NCBI GenBank assembly: GCA_018333525.1
Contig: JAGXTF010000117.1
Span: forward strand, 1-52,984
Reading direction: 5' to 3'
DNA: 52,984 nt
Source: Bacteroidota bacterium
GTDB lineage: Bacteria; Bacteroidota; Bacteroidia; NS11-12g; UBA955
Position numbers and translations under genes: made by a program. Below are positions 33,196 through 41,900 of the stretch, piece after piece; positions within the stretch are counted from its first letter, which is position 1, and each line of letters opens with the position of its first letter. The notes under the pieces were generated by a model. The model was not told where the DNA came from, did no database searches, and worked only from the letters and a program-made list of their open reading frames with translations.

Positions 33196-34062
33196 ATGCA
33201 ACGCCAAACGAATAATTTAATTCTGGTTCCCACCGACTTTTCAGAAGTAGCCACCAATGCACTCAACCATGCGGTTGCTGTTGCCAAGGCCTACAAAAAT
33301 GGAATTGTTTTATTGAACATTATCGACGAAGGATTTTTAGGAGGAATATTTTCTTCCGGACAAAAAGATCTGGTAAAGGAAGCCGTAGAAAATCGCCTGG
33401 AAAAGTTAGCTGCTCAAATTCGCCAGACATATAATCTGGAAATCAGCACCAGAATTGAAACCGGAAGGGTTTATAAAACCATTTCAGAAATAGCCAACAG
33501 TGAAAATTTTGATTCTGTAATTATGGGAAGCCATGGTGCCAGCGGCTTGGAAAGAGTTATTGGCAGCAATGCTTCCAGAACCATTCAATATGCAAAAGTT
33601 CCGGTAGTGGTGGTCAAAAACCAACCCATTCGCGAAGGGTATAAAAAAATCATTATGCCTATTGATCTCAGCATCGAATCGCGCCAAAAGGTGGATTGGG
33701 CCATTCATCTCGCCAAACAATTCGATTCCGAAATTCACGTAGTTTATACCGGTAGCAGTGATGAATTTAATGCCAACCGAATCAATGCAACTATCAAGCA
33801 CGTGGAACATGATTTAAGCAATGAAGGTGTGAAATTTGTTTCCACTGAAATTGAAGATAAAATGCTGGAGAATTTTGCCACAGAAGTACTTACCTATGCT
33901 GAAAACGTAAAAGCTGATTTGTTGCTAGTAATGACGCATACAGAACGCGGACTTACTGAAATGGTAATAGGAACTCTTACACAGCAATTGGTGAACCGCA
34001 GCGAGAACATCCCGGTTATGTGCATCCATCCGCACGATACAGGGTTTACATACGACTATTAA
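33196..34062 (+). CDS. tandem-domain universal stress protein
   Basis: A 288-residue cytoplasmic protein with two UspA domains. Domain 1 (~1-145) opens NLILVPTDFSEVATNALNHA and has the ATP-binding pattern G-x2-G-x9-G-S in GSHGASGLERVIGSN. Domain 2 (~150-288) opens YKKIIMPIDLS and has MTHTERGLTEMVIGT with a partial glycine motif. Usp proteins bind ATP or other nucleotides and support survival in stress or stasis; a precise role is unknown. ATG 33196 is chosen because the promoter box overlaps the earlier TTG. It is a single-gene transcript ended by the terminator at 34078. Confidence 0.92.
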   Translation: MQRQTNNLILVPTDFSEVATNALNHAVAVAKAYKNGIVLLNIIDEGFLGGIFSSGQKDLVKEAVENRLEKLAAQIRQTYNLEISTRIETGRVYKTISEIANSENFDSVIMGSHGASGLERVIGSNASRTIQYAKVPVVVVKNQPIREGYKKIIMPIDLSIESRQKVDWAIHLAKQFDSEIHVVYTGSSDEFNANRINATIKHVEHDLSNEGVKFVSTEIEDKMLENFATEVLTYAENVKADLLLVMTHTERGLTEMVIGTLTQQLVNRSENIPVMCIHPHDTGFTYDY

Positions 34063-34077
34063 TTATTTAAATAAAAT

Positions 34078-34107
34078 AAAAAAGGCGGGAAAATCCCGCC
34101 TTTTTTT
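34078..34107. terminator. bidirectional terminator between the stress protein and the TRIC-like gene
   Basis: Stem AAAGGCGGGA/TCCCGCCTTT with an AAA loop, A-run on one side and T-run on the other. It serves both convergent transcripts. Confidence 0.93.
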
Positions 34108-34726
34108 ATTGCTCTTTTTGTCTGCCAAATTGTGGCAAACTCCAATGGTATTTCACTGCTAAATATCTCAGACCAAAAATAAACAAAGCTGCAGCGGAAA
34201 TACAGAGCCTTCTCTCCAATCCATAATGGTTTAAGATCAAATAAAGAATGGCTCCGGAAAGGCATGCAGTGGCATATATTTCCTTGCGGAAAATTACCGG
34301 AATTTCATTGCTCAATACATCCCGAATTACCCCGCCCATTACTGCAGAAAACATCCCCAACATGGCGGCCACCAAAGGATGAACGTCATAAGCCAGCGCT
34401 TTTTCAACCCCAAGGGTGGTAAACATAGCAATGCCCAAAGAATCAAATACAAAAAACAATTTTGGCAGTTTTAATAAATTCCTGAAAAAGAGTGATGCAA
34501 TCAATATCCCTGCAAAAACCGCGAGAATGACATTGACATCCGATATCCAACCCAATGGATATGCACCTAATAAAATATCACGCAAACTACCTCCTCCAGT
34601 TGCAGTAATAAAACTGATAAAGGTTACACCAAACCAGTCAGGACTAGCTTTTCGTGCAGCAGCAAGTGCGCCTGAAATTGCAAAAAATGCGGTGCCTGCC
34701 AATTCGAGATAATACTGATAGTGCAT
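34106..34726 (-). CDS. TRIC-type channel / UPF0126 family membrane protein
   Basis: A 206-residue inner-membrane protein with about seven helices. It shows the internal duplication of the UPF0126 family: AFFAISGALAAARK with ATGGGSLRDILLG in the first half, and LGIAMFTTLGVEKAL with VMGGVIRDVLSNEIP in the second. Homologues of known structure are trimeric cation channels related to animal TRIC, so a monovalent-cation channel is likely. Older annotations suggest glycine transport. ATG 34726 lies 15 nt after the homoserine dehydrogenase stop, so it may be the last gene of the riboswitch operon. Confidence 0.88.
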   Translation of the reverse strand: MHYQYYLELAGTAFFAISGALAAARKASPDWFGVTFISFITATGGGSLRDILLGAYPLGWISDVNVILAVFAGILIASLFFRNLLKLPKLFFVFDSLGIAMFTTLGVEKALAYDVHPLVAAMLGMFSAVMGGVIRDVLSNEIPVIFRKEIYATACLSGAILYLILNHYGLERRLCISAAALFIFGLRYLAVKYHWSLPQFGRQKEQ

Positions 34727-34741
34727 AGTAAAGGATTCAAA

Positions 34742-35923
34742 TTAAAACAAAACTACAGAGATGTTTTCCAACGCACTTAATTCCCTAAGGCCTGATAAAA
34801 CCGTGTTGCCAATGATATATCCGTGTGTTTGGTTGAGAAAGGATTCATCGATATGGGTAAAATATCCGCGCAATTCATCTTCCTGACCCTTTTCATGTCT
34901 CAATAATATTTTTACCGAAACATCTTCCTTTAAAATATTGTTCTGGTTCTGATTCATTTTTTTGTATTCGTATTTGTATTGGTAAGTAAGTGCTGAAATA
35001 TCGGAAAGTACCGCCGAAGCAGTGGGATATGCTCCTGCTCCCTTGCCCACAAAAAACTGATTTTCTGCAAACGCCGTATGTGTAATTACACCATTATAAA
35101 TCCCATCCACATCGAACAATTTTTCACCGGGTTTTACAAATCGGGGAGCAACCCATGCGGCGATAGAATCATTTTCATCTTTCCATGCGCCGGCAACCAA
35201 TTTGATTTTCAAGCCTTTTTCGCGGGCATATTGCAATTCCAAATCCCCAAGTCGGTTAATGCCTACATTTAGGATATCTTTTGGCTCAGACACCACTCCA
35301 AATGCGTGAGCAAGCAAAATCAACAGCTTGTATTTCGCATCAAAACCACCGGTATCTAAAAGCGGATTACTTTCTGCATATCCAAGTTCCTGTGCTTCTT
35401 TCAAGGCATTGGCGTAACTCAGATTTTCGGTTGCTGTTTTTGTGAGAATATAATTGGTACTTCCATTCACAATTCCTTCAATACTCTGAAGCATATCGTT
35501 ATCGTAATATTCTTCCAGGTTACGAATGATGGGAATACTTGCACAGCAACTGGCTTCATACAGTAATGTGGCATTAAATTCTTGTTGCAACTGAACAAAT
35601 TCCGCGAAATGCTCAGCTACCATTTTTTTATTCGCTGTAACTACGGATTTGCCTTTTTTCAAAGCATATTTTACAATGTCATATGCTGCATCTGCATCGT
35701 CAATCAATTCCACTATAATGTCCAAAGTATCATCATCGAGAATTTGATATTTATCGTAACAGAAATTTTCTTCCGGAATGGGTCTCGGTATATTCGGTTG
35801 TTTCACACATATTTTGACAATATCTGCTTTTAAACCGGGAGTTTTTTGCAATACCTGGTAAAGTCCATAACCCACACATCCAAAGCCAAACAGGCCTATT
35901 CTAAATTCTTTTTGTTGTTTCAT
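34742..35923 (-). CDS. hom: homoserine dehydrogenase
   Basis: A 393-residue NAD(P)-dependent enzyme that reduces aspartate semialdehyde to homoserine. The nucleotide-binding loop is IGLFGFGCVGYGL (~9-21), followed by KSVVTANKKMVAEH, GIVNGSTNYILT and the catalytic segment LDTGGFDAKYKLLILLAHAFG. It is not fused to an aspartokinase. The C-terminal ~60 residues (EDVSVKILLRH ... ENISVVLF) look like a reduced or divergent ACT-type domain. It lies 8 nt after the PLP-enzyme gene and is under the same SAM riboswitch, consistent with methionine synthesis. Confidence 0.93.
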   Translation of the reverse strand: MKQQKEFRIGLFGFGCVGYGLYQVLQKTPGLKADIVKICVKQPNIPRPIPEENFCYDKYQILDDDTLDIIVELIDDADAAYDIVKYALKKGKSVVTANKKMVAEHFAEFVQLQQEFNATLLYEASCCASIPIIRNLEEYYDNDMLQSIEGIVNGSTNYILTKTATENLSYANALKEAQELGYAESNPLLDTGGFDAKYKLLILLAHAFGVVSEPKDILNVGINRLGDLELQYAREKGLKIKLVAGAWKDENDSIAAWVAPRFVKPGEKLFDVDGIYNGVITHTAFAENQFFVGKGAGAYPTASAVLSDISALTYQYKYEYKKMNQNQNNILKEDVSVKILLRHEKGQEDELRGYFTHIDESFLNQTHGYIIGNTVLSGLRELSALENISVVLF

Positions 35924-35931
35924 TTTTTTAT

Positions 35932-37119
35932 TTAATTAATTGTTGCACGATTAGGATTCTTATCCTGGTTATTATGGAATTCCAATTGTAAAAAAGCATT
36001 TTCCAGATCATGGATCAGGTCTTCTGCTTCTTCAAGTCCTACAGACAATCGGATGAGGCTGTTACTTACCCCACTTGCGATTCTGGTTGCTTCCGGTATG
36101 CTTTTATGGGTCATTTGAGAGGGCAGGCAACACAAACTTTTTACACCACCCAAACTCTCTGCGAGTTTAAAAAAACGGAGATTTTTGATAAATTCTGAAG
36201 CTACATTTTCATCATTTATTTTGAAGTCAAAGCTGATAACGCCTCCAAAATATTTCATCTGTTTTTTAGCGACATTATGGTTAGCGTGGTCCGCCAGTCC
36301 TGGGTAATACACATGATCGACTTCAGTTTTTGTCTGTAAATATTCCGCAATTTTTTGTGCATTTTCACTATGTTTTTGGAATCGCAATCCAAGAGTTTCA
36401 ATTCCGCGTATTACCAAAAAGCTGTCAAAAGGAGCTAAAATTCCACCACTGGCATTTTGAATAAATTTGATTTTTTCAGAGAGTATTTCGTTAGTGGTAA
36501 TTACGAGACCACTAATGAGATCACTATGTCCACCGAGATATTTGGTGGCGCTGTGCACCACAATATCGGCCCCCAAATTAATAGGTTTTTGAGCAACAGG
36601 TGTTGCAAAAGTATTGTCTACACAAAGCCAGGCCCCGCAACTCTTTGCTATGGATGCAATGCTTTGAATATCCGATATTTTTAATGTGGGATTGGTGGGA
36701 CTCTCAATCCAGATTAATTTTGTTTTTGCAGTTATATTTTTTGCAATATTCTCCGGGTTCGTGCTATCTACATAGGTTACATCGATTCCGAATTTCTGAT
36801 ATACATGGGTAAATAATCTAAAAGCTCCGCCATATATATCATCTACTGCAATAATTTCATCACCGGATTTTAACAATTTTAATACTGCATCAATAGCGGC
36901 CAGGCCACTTGCAAATGCAAATCCGGCATGGCCATTTTCGAGTTTGGCAGCGAGATTTTCCAATACTTGTCTGGTAGGATTGTTGGAGCGGGCATAATCA
37001 AAGCCTTTGTGCACCCCCGGAGCATCCTGCACAAATGTGGAAGTTTGATAAATGGGAACTGAAATAGAACCGGTAAGTGGATCTACGGGAATGGAATGAA
37101 TGATTTCTGTGTTGTTCAT
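35932..37119 (-). CDS. cystathionine gamma-synthase / O-acylhomoserine sulfhydrylase-like PLP enzyme
   Basis: A 395-residue member of the Cys/Met metabolism PLP family. Key elements are SVPIYQTSTFVQ (~20-31), YARSNNPTRQVLE, FASGLAAIDAVL, VDDIYGGAFRLF, CVDNTFATPVAQKP, and the PLP lysine Lys193 in HSATKYLGGHSDLISG, ending with ESLGGVKSLCCLPSQMTH and RLSVGLEEAEDL. The family cannot be split into metB-, metC-, metY- or metZ-like by motif alone. The SAM riboswitch and the following homoserine dehydrogenase gene favour a methionine-synthesis role using an acyl-homoserine. ATG 37119 is used; an upstream TTG extension runs into riboswitch sequence. Confidence 0.9.
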   Translation of the reverse strand: MNNTEIIHSIPVDPLTGSISVPIYQTSTFVQDAPGVHKGFDYARSNNPTRQVLENLAAKLENGHAGFAFASGLAAIDAVLKLLKSGDEIIAVDDIYGGAFRLFTHVYQKFGIDVTYVDSTNPENIAKNITAKTKLIWIESPTNPTLKISDIQSIASIAKSCGAWLCVDNTFATPVAQKPINLGADIVVHSATKYLGGHSDLISGLVITTNEILSEKIKFIQNASGGILAPFDSFLVIRGIETLGLRFQKHSENAQKIAEYLQTKTEVDHVYYPGLADHANHNVAKKQMKYFGGVISFDFKINDENVASEFIKNLRFFKLAESLGGVKSLCCLPSQMTHKSIPEATRIASGVSNSLIRLSVGLEEAEDLIHDLENAFLQLEFHNNQDKNPNRATIN

Positions 37120-37215
37120 TTTTGTAAGATTTTTTAGGTTTAACTGTTGTTTTGGAACTGGCACAGTTATCCGGAAAAACCTTACCGACAAGCTTTTTAC
37201 GCAATTTTATTGCAT

Positions 37216-37251
37216 AAAAAAAGCTCTTCCGGTAAGTCAGAAGAGCTTTTT
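37216..37251 (-). terminator. expression-platform terminator of the SAM riboswitch
   Basis: On the minus strand a stem AAAAGCTCTTC/GAAGAGCTTTT is followed by a T-run, about 40 nt after the aptamer and about 97 nt before the coding start. This is a ligand-controlled transcription terminator. Confidence 0.88.
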
Positions 37252-37292
37252 GTCGCATCATTTTCAGATGATAATTTCAAAGCTTGATTCTA

Positions 37293-37407
37293 ACTTATCT
37301 CCCCTTGGCTTGCGCTTCAGGTTGGAGTTGGCACCTTATCTCGAGGCATGCTCGCGACAGGTTGTCAAGACGTCATAGGGCCATTCCCTCAGTCTTTCTG
37401 GATAAGT
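37293..37407 (-). promoter_or_regulatory. SAM-I (S-box) riboswitch aptamer
   Basis: Minus-strand RNA with P1 arms ACTTATC (37407-37401) and GATAAGT (37299-37293). Between them are the conserved S-box blocks: CAGAAAGACTGAGGGAATGG, CCCTATGACG and TGACAACCTG (kink-turn and P2 side), then AGGTGCCAACTCC and AACCTG (P3/P4 side), and GGGGAGATAAG closing. SAM binding should favour the downstream terminator at 37216 and shut off the PLP enzyme, homoserine dehydrogenase and perhaps the TRIC-like gene. Confidence 0.92.
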
Positions 37408-37426
37408 GTGTAACAGAACGCGGGTG

Positions 37427-37434
37427 CAAAGATA
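37427..37434 (-). promoter_or_regulatory. TATCTTTG -7 promoter box of the riboswitch operon
   Basis: Exact TAnnTTTG match on the minus strand about 20 nt before the aptamer. A TTGAC element lies about 21 nt upstream of it, near the expected -33 position. Confidence 0.65.
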
Positions 37435-37466
37435 AGAGAAGACGGAATAAAAAGTCAAGAAAAAAA

Positions 37467-37555
37467 ATACGCTTCCTGCTGGAAGCGTATACAAAACGTA
37501 CTTGCAGACTTTGTGTTGTGCGCGCTTCAAGCAGGAAGTGCATACAAGAATACTC
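37467..37555. repeat. paired imperfect hairpins upstream of the riboswitch promoter
   Basis: A palindrome ATACGCTTCC/GGAAGCGTAT (37467-37490, loop TGCT) is followed about 35 nt later by a related but less perfect one (GCGCTTCAAGCAGGAAGTGC, about 37522-37541). The downstream flanks (GTATACAAAACGTACT and GCATACAAGAATACT) are also similar, so this is an old duplication. Confidence 0.6.
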
Positions 37556-37563
37556 TAAAACAT

Positions 37564-37603
37564 TGTATACAACATCCCATTTCTCACATCGAACATCCCA
37601 CAT
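37564..37603. repeat. dispersed intergenic word repeat (copy 2)
   Basis: Text of the form CATCCCATTTCTCACAT then CATCCCACATCG. It matches the reverse complement of the 9472 copy and the 38761 copy. Confidence 0.55.
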
Positions 37604-37677
37604 CGTTTTGTGAATTCATTGTGTAAACAAAACACAAGCTTAATCCTCGTTAAGCAACAAATACATTTAAGATTCGT

Positions 37678-37685
37678 TAAATTTG
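37678..37685 (+). promoter_or_regulatory. TAAATTTG -7 promoter box of the YkuK-like gene
   Basis: Exact TAnnTTTG match with 16 nt to ATG 37702. Confidence 0.6.
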
Positions 37686-37701
37686 AATAAACACAGTAAA
37701 T

Positions 37702-38175
37702 ATGTCTTGGAGAAAACTTAACGGAGAATTGCTTCCCAACATCATGGATGCTGTGGAAAGTACTATTATCAAGGAAATTGCTGAAGGAAATTCCATTCAA
37801 ATTTGTATTGGCACCGATAGCCAAATGCACAGCACCACCGCAGAATTTGCTACTGTAATTGTTTTTCTGCGCAAAAAAAGAGGTGGATTTATTTTCGTTA
37901 ATAAGGATGATATAAAAAAATACAAAGGCAGTCTGAAACAGCGTATGCTGGACGAAGTGAGCCGTTCTATTTCCATTGCTTACGAACTTTGTGCATTGCT
38001 GGATCGGTATGATATTCCAATGGAAGTGCATGCAGATATCAACACCGACCCGCATTTCGACAGCAATGTTGCGTTAAAAGAAGCAATGGGCTATATACTC
38101 GGAATGGGTTTTCAGTTCAAAGCCAAACCCGAAGCATTCGCCAGCAGTAATTGCGCGAATAAGGTGGTTCAGTAG
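37702..38175 (+). CDS. RNase H-like YkuK-family (DUF458) protein
   Basis: A 157-residue cytoplasmic protein. QICIGTDSQMHSTTAEFATV (~33-52) carries the first acidic residue of an RNase H-type fold. LKQRMLDEVSRSISIAYEL holds a glutamate, and VHADINTDPHFDSNVALKEAMGYI a further aspartate cluster, matching the YkuK / DUF458 family. It may be a nuclease acting on nucleic acids, but no activity is proven for the family. The start is ATG 37702 behind a clear promoter box. A repeat-rich gap follows, and no terminator was found. Confidence 0.87.
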   Translation: MSWRKLNGELLPNIMDAVESTIIKEIAEGNSIQICIGTDSQMHSTTAEFATVIVFLRKKRGGFIFVNKDDIKKYKGSLKQRMLDEVSRSISIAYELCALLDRYDIPMEVHADINTDPHFDSNVALKEAMGYILGMGFQFKAKPEAFASSNCANKVVQ

Positions 38176-38196
38176 GGATTTTTTTAACACAACGTA

Positions 38197-38350
38197 CACT
38201 AAGGCGCTGTGCTTATCACAATGGACACAAATATTTTATTAAATACTCATTTACATAAATTAACTCATCGCAACAGCTTGACACAATAGCTCGTTTCACT
38301 CGCATGCGGCCTGCAGCTTGATGCCTGAGTCTGTAATTTAAAAAGCGCAC
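38197..38350. repeat. intergenic direct repeat, copy A
   Basis: About 154 nt starting CACTAAGGCGCTGTGCTTATCAC and ending TAATTTAAAAAGCGCAC matches copy B at 38516-38670. The best conserved parts are the AAGGCGCTG start, GCTCGTTTCACTCGCA, GCCTGCAGCTTGA, and TAATTTAAAAAGCGCACA. Confidence 0.8.
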
Positions 38351-38410
38351 ACTTCCTTACCGGCACGGGCGGCAGAAACTCCAAAAAAAACCGCATCGAG
38401 CTTGTGGCTT

Positions 38411-38452
38411 GAAGCTTGAGGCTATTTTAGAAAAAGCGCACAGAAACCACAG
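38411..38452. repeat. intergenic direct repeat, partial third copy
   Basis: GAAGCTTGAGGCTATTTTAG then AAAAAGCGCACAGAAACCAC repeats the 3' end of copies A and B. A fourth fragment, TTAGCTTGAGGCAGTATTAC, occurs at about 38718. Confidence 0.6.
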
Positions 38453-38515
38453 AACCCAAAGAAAAAACGAATCGAGCCAGCGGCCAGAAGCATGTGGCCA
38501 GCAGCCATTTTTCAC

Positions 38516-38670
38516 CACAAAGGCGCTGCGCTCATCACTAAGAACACGAAGATTTTTTTAGCAACTCAATTATAGCAAATTACTCAACACAGCAGTTCGA
38601 CACAAGGGCTCGTTTCACTCGCAAACAGCCTGCAGCTTGAGGCCTGAGGCAGTAATTTAAAAAGCGCACA
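38516..38670. repeat. intergenic direct repeat, copy B
   Basis: Second long copy, 319 nt after copy A, continuing into GATACCACAGATCACACAGA, a word style found in degenerate intergenic repeats of several phyla. No gene was seen in 38176-38909. Confidence 0.8.
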
Positions 38671-38760
38671 GATACCACAGATCACACAGATCAAAGACGA
38701 AACTTACCAGCAGTGTTTTAGCTTGAGGCAGTATTACCTCACATCCACACCAGAACGCGC

Positions 38761-38790
38761 AAACATCCCACTTCTCACATCCCACATCCA
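38761..38790. repeat. dispersed intergenic word repeat (copy 3)
   Basis: ACATCCCACTTCTCACATCC then CACATCCA; same family as 9472 (inverted) and 37564. Confidence 0.55.
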
Positions 38791-38888
38791 ACGTCTAATA
38801 TTGAACTTTACCTTCCGCCTTTTTGTCACCCAATATCCAATTCCCTGACCATGTGTCGGCATTTTTTCGCGCGGACCGCTATTTGCCC

Positions 38889-38896
38889 TAAATTCG
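38889..38896 (+). promoter_or_regulatory. TAAATTCG box of secA
   Basis: TAnnTTCG variant of the -7 consensus, 13 nt before ATG 38910. Confidence 0.45.
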
Positions 38897-38909
38897 CAAA
38901 CTTGTAATT

Positions 38910-41900
38910 ATGATAGGCGGAATCATTAAAGGCGTCTCCAAAATCTTCGGTGGAAATAAATCCGACCGCGATTTGCGAGAGGTGTCTCCCATTGTAGAAT
39001 CTGTTAACAGATATTTTGACGAATACCAATCTTTAACCAATGACCAATTGCGGGCTAAAACCGATGAGTTTATTCAACGCATCAACAGTTTTCTCGCTGA
39101 CATAGACAATGAAATAAACGATGCCAAAAAGCGTTTGGACGAAACACCAGAAACAGAAACTGACGTTCGTGATGCTCTTTTTCATCAGGTAGATGAACTG
39201 GAAAAAAGCAGAGATACGAAGTTGGAAGAAATACTGGATGAACTTCTTCCGGAAGCGTTTGCCGTTGTAAAAGAAACCGCACACCGTTTTTCTTCCAACA
39301 AGGTTTTGGAAGCATCCGCCACTAGTTTGGATAGAGATTTGGCAATCAAGCACCCCCATATTACCATAAAAAATGATACCGTTTATTATGCCAACGAATG
39401 GCAGGCTGCAGGTGGATTAATTGAATGGAATATGGTGCATTATGATGTGCAACTTATTGGTGGTTGGGCACTACACAAGGGTAAAATTGCAGAGATGGCT
39501 ACAGGTGAAGGTAAAACCCTGGTTTCTACACTTCCTTCTTACTTAAATGCGCTTGGCAAACGCGGTGTGCACTTAGTAACCGTTAACGATTATCTGGCAC
39601 GACGCGATGCAGAGTGGAATGCCCCGATATTTAATTTTTTAGGACTTACCGTTGACTGTCTGGAATACCACCAGCCAAACAGTAAAGAGCGCCGAAACGC
39701 ATACCTGGCCGATATTACCTATGGAACCAACAATGAATTTGGTTTCGATTATTTGCGCGACAATATGGCGCATAGTCCGGAAGAACAAGTACAGCGCAAA
39801 CACCATTTCGCTATGGTGGATGAGGTCGACAGCGTGTTGATTGACGATGCCCGAACTCCATTAATTATCAGTGGTCCAACACCGCATGGAGATGATCAAC
39901 AATTTGAATTTCTGAAACCCAGAATTCAAAAATTAGTAGATGCACAAAAAAAATACATCAATACGGTTTTAAATGATGCAAAAAAATTAATTACAGAAGG
40001 TAATACAGGCCATAAAGAAGGGGAAGGCGGACTGGCTCTTTTCCGCGCCCACAGAGGCCTACCAAGGAATAAAGCTTTAATTAAATTCTTGGGAGAATCC
40101 GGATTGCGTGGTATTTTAACCAAAACGGAAAATCACTATTTGCAGGACCAACAAAAGGAAATGCCAAAAGCAGATGCCGCATTATATTTTACCATTGAAG
40201 AAAAAACAAATTCTGTTGACCTTACCGAAAAAGGAATTGAATTAATTACAGGTGAAGGGGAAGATCCCCATTTCTTTATTATGCCCGATGTGGGAAGTGA
40301 AATGGCAGAGATTGAAAAAAGTGCCGGAAATGAGGAAGAAAAACGCAAGAAAAAAGAAGCATTGATGAGCGATTTTGCTGTAAAAAGCGATCGCATACAC
40401 TCCGTACAACAATTGTTAAAAGCATATACCTTATTTGAACGCGATGTGGAATATATTGTGCAGAATAATAAGGTAATGATTGTGGATGAACAAACCGGAC
40501 GCGTTCTGGACGGGCGCAGGTATTCCGACGGTTTACACCAGGCAATTGAAGCAAAAGAAAATGTAAATGTGGAAGCAGCTACCCAAACTTATGCTACCAT
40601 TACATTACAGAATTATTTCCGCATGTACCACAAACTTGCGGGGATGACCGGTACTGCGGAAACAGAAGCTCAGGAATTATGGGATATTTATAAATTACCC
40701 GTAATGGTAATTCCAACCAACCGCAATATTGTGCGTAAGGATATGGAAGATCTGGTGTATAAAACAGTACGTGAAAAATTCAATGCCGTAATTGAGGAGA
40801 TTAACAATCTAACTGCTGCAGGCAGACCGGTACTGGTTGGTACGACATCCGTTGAAATTAGTGAAGTATTAAGCCGCATGTTAAAATTGCGTGGTATAAA
40901 GCACAATGTTTTAAATGCAAAACAACACCAGCGTGAAGCAGAAATTGTAGCAGAAGCAGGTAAACCAAGTGCTGTAACCATTGCAACCAACATGGCAGGA
41001 CGTGGTACCGATATTAAAATTGGAGAAGAAGTAAAAGCTGCAGGCGGACTTGCGATTATTGGTACAGAAAGGCATGACAGCAGACGCGTGGATCGCCAGT
41101 TGCGCGGTCGTGCAGGTCGCCAGGGAGACCCTGGAACCAGCAGGTTTTATGTGTCACTGGAAGATGATTTAATGCGCATTTTTGGTGCAGAAAGAGTGAG
41201 CAAATTCATGGATCGTTTTGGTTATAAAGAAGGTGATGTAATCGAACACAAATGGATGTCGAAAACCATCGAAAGAAACCAAAAACGTATGGAGCAAAAC
41301 AATTTCGGTATTAGAAAAAGATTGCTGGAATACGATGATGTAATGAACAAACAGCGAACCAGTATTTATCGCATGAGACGCAATGCTCTGTATGGAGACA
41401 GGCTGAGCATCGATCTTAGAAATATGCTGTACAACTGGTGTGAGCAACAGGTATCCAATGCAAAAGATTCTGATAATTATTTTGAACTGGAAGTAGAATT
41501 ATTGAAATCGCTTGCTGCTTCCCTTCCATTTAATGAGGAAGAATTTAAATCAACCAGCGCAGAAAAACTTACAGAGAAATTGTTTTTTGAATTAACAGGA
41601 AAGTACACGCAAAAAACCGAAGAGATGCGTTTGCAGGCAACTCCGGTTTTCAGACAAATTCGTCAGGAGCAAGGTGAAAGAATTGAAAATGTTGTGGTTC
41701 CAATGACGGATGGTTTTCACAAATTTGAGATAGTGGTAAACATGAATAAATCTTTGCAAAACGAATGCAGGGAACTGGTTCATGAATTTGAAAAACTCAC
41801 CACTTTGCAGGTAATTGACGATGAATGGAAAGAACATTTGCGCGAGTTGGATGAATTAAAACAAAGCACTGGTAACGCACAATATGAACAAAAAGATCCT

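Noticed and set aside
37284-37613. Frames on both strands at 37284-37613
   Set aside because: They lie across the SAM riboswitch, its promoter and the hairpin pair, and have no coding signs.
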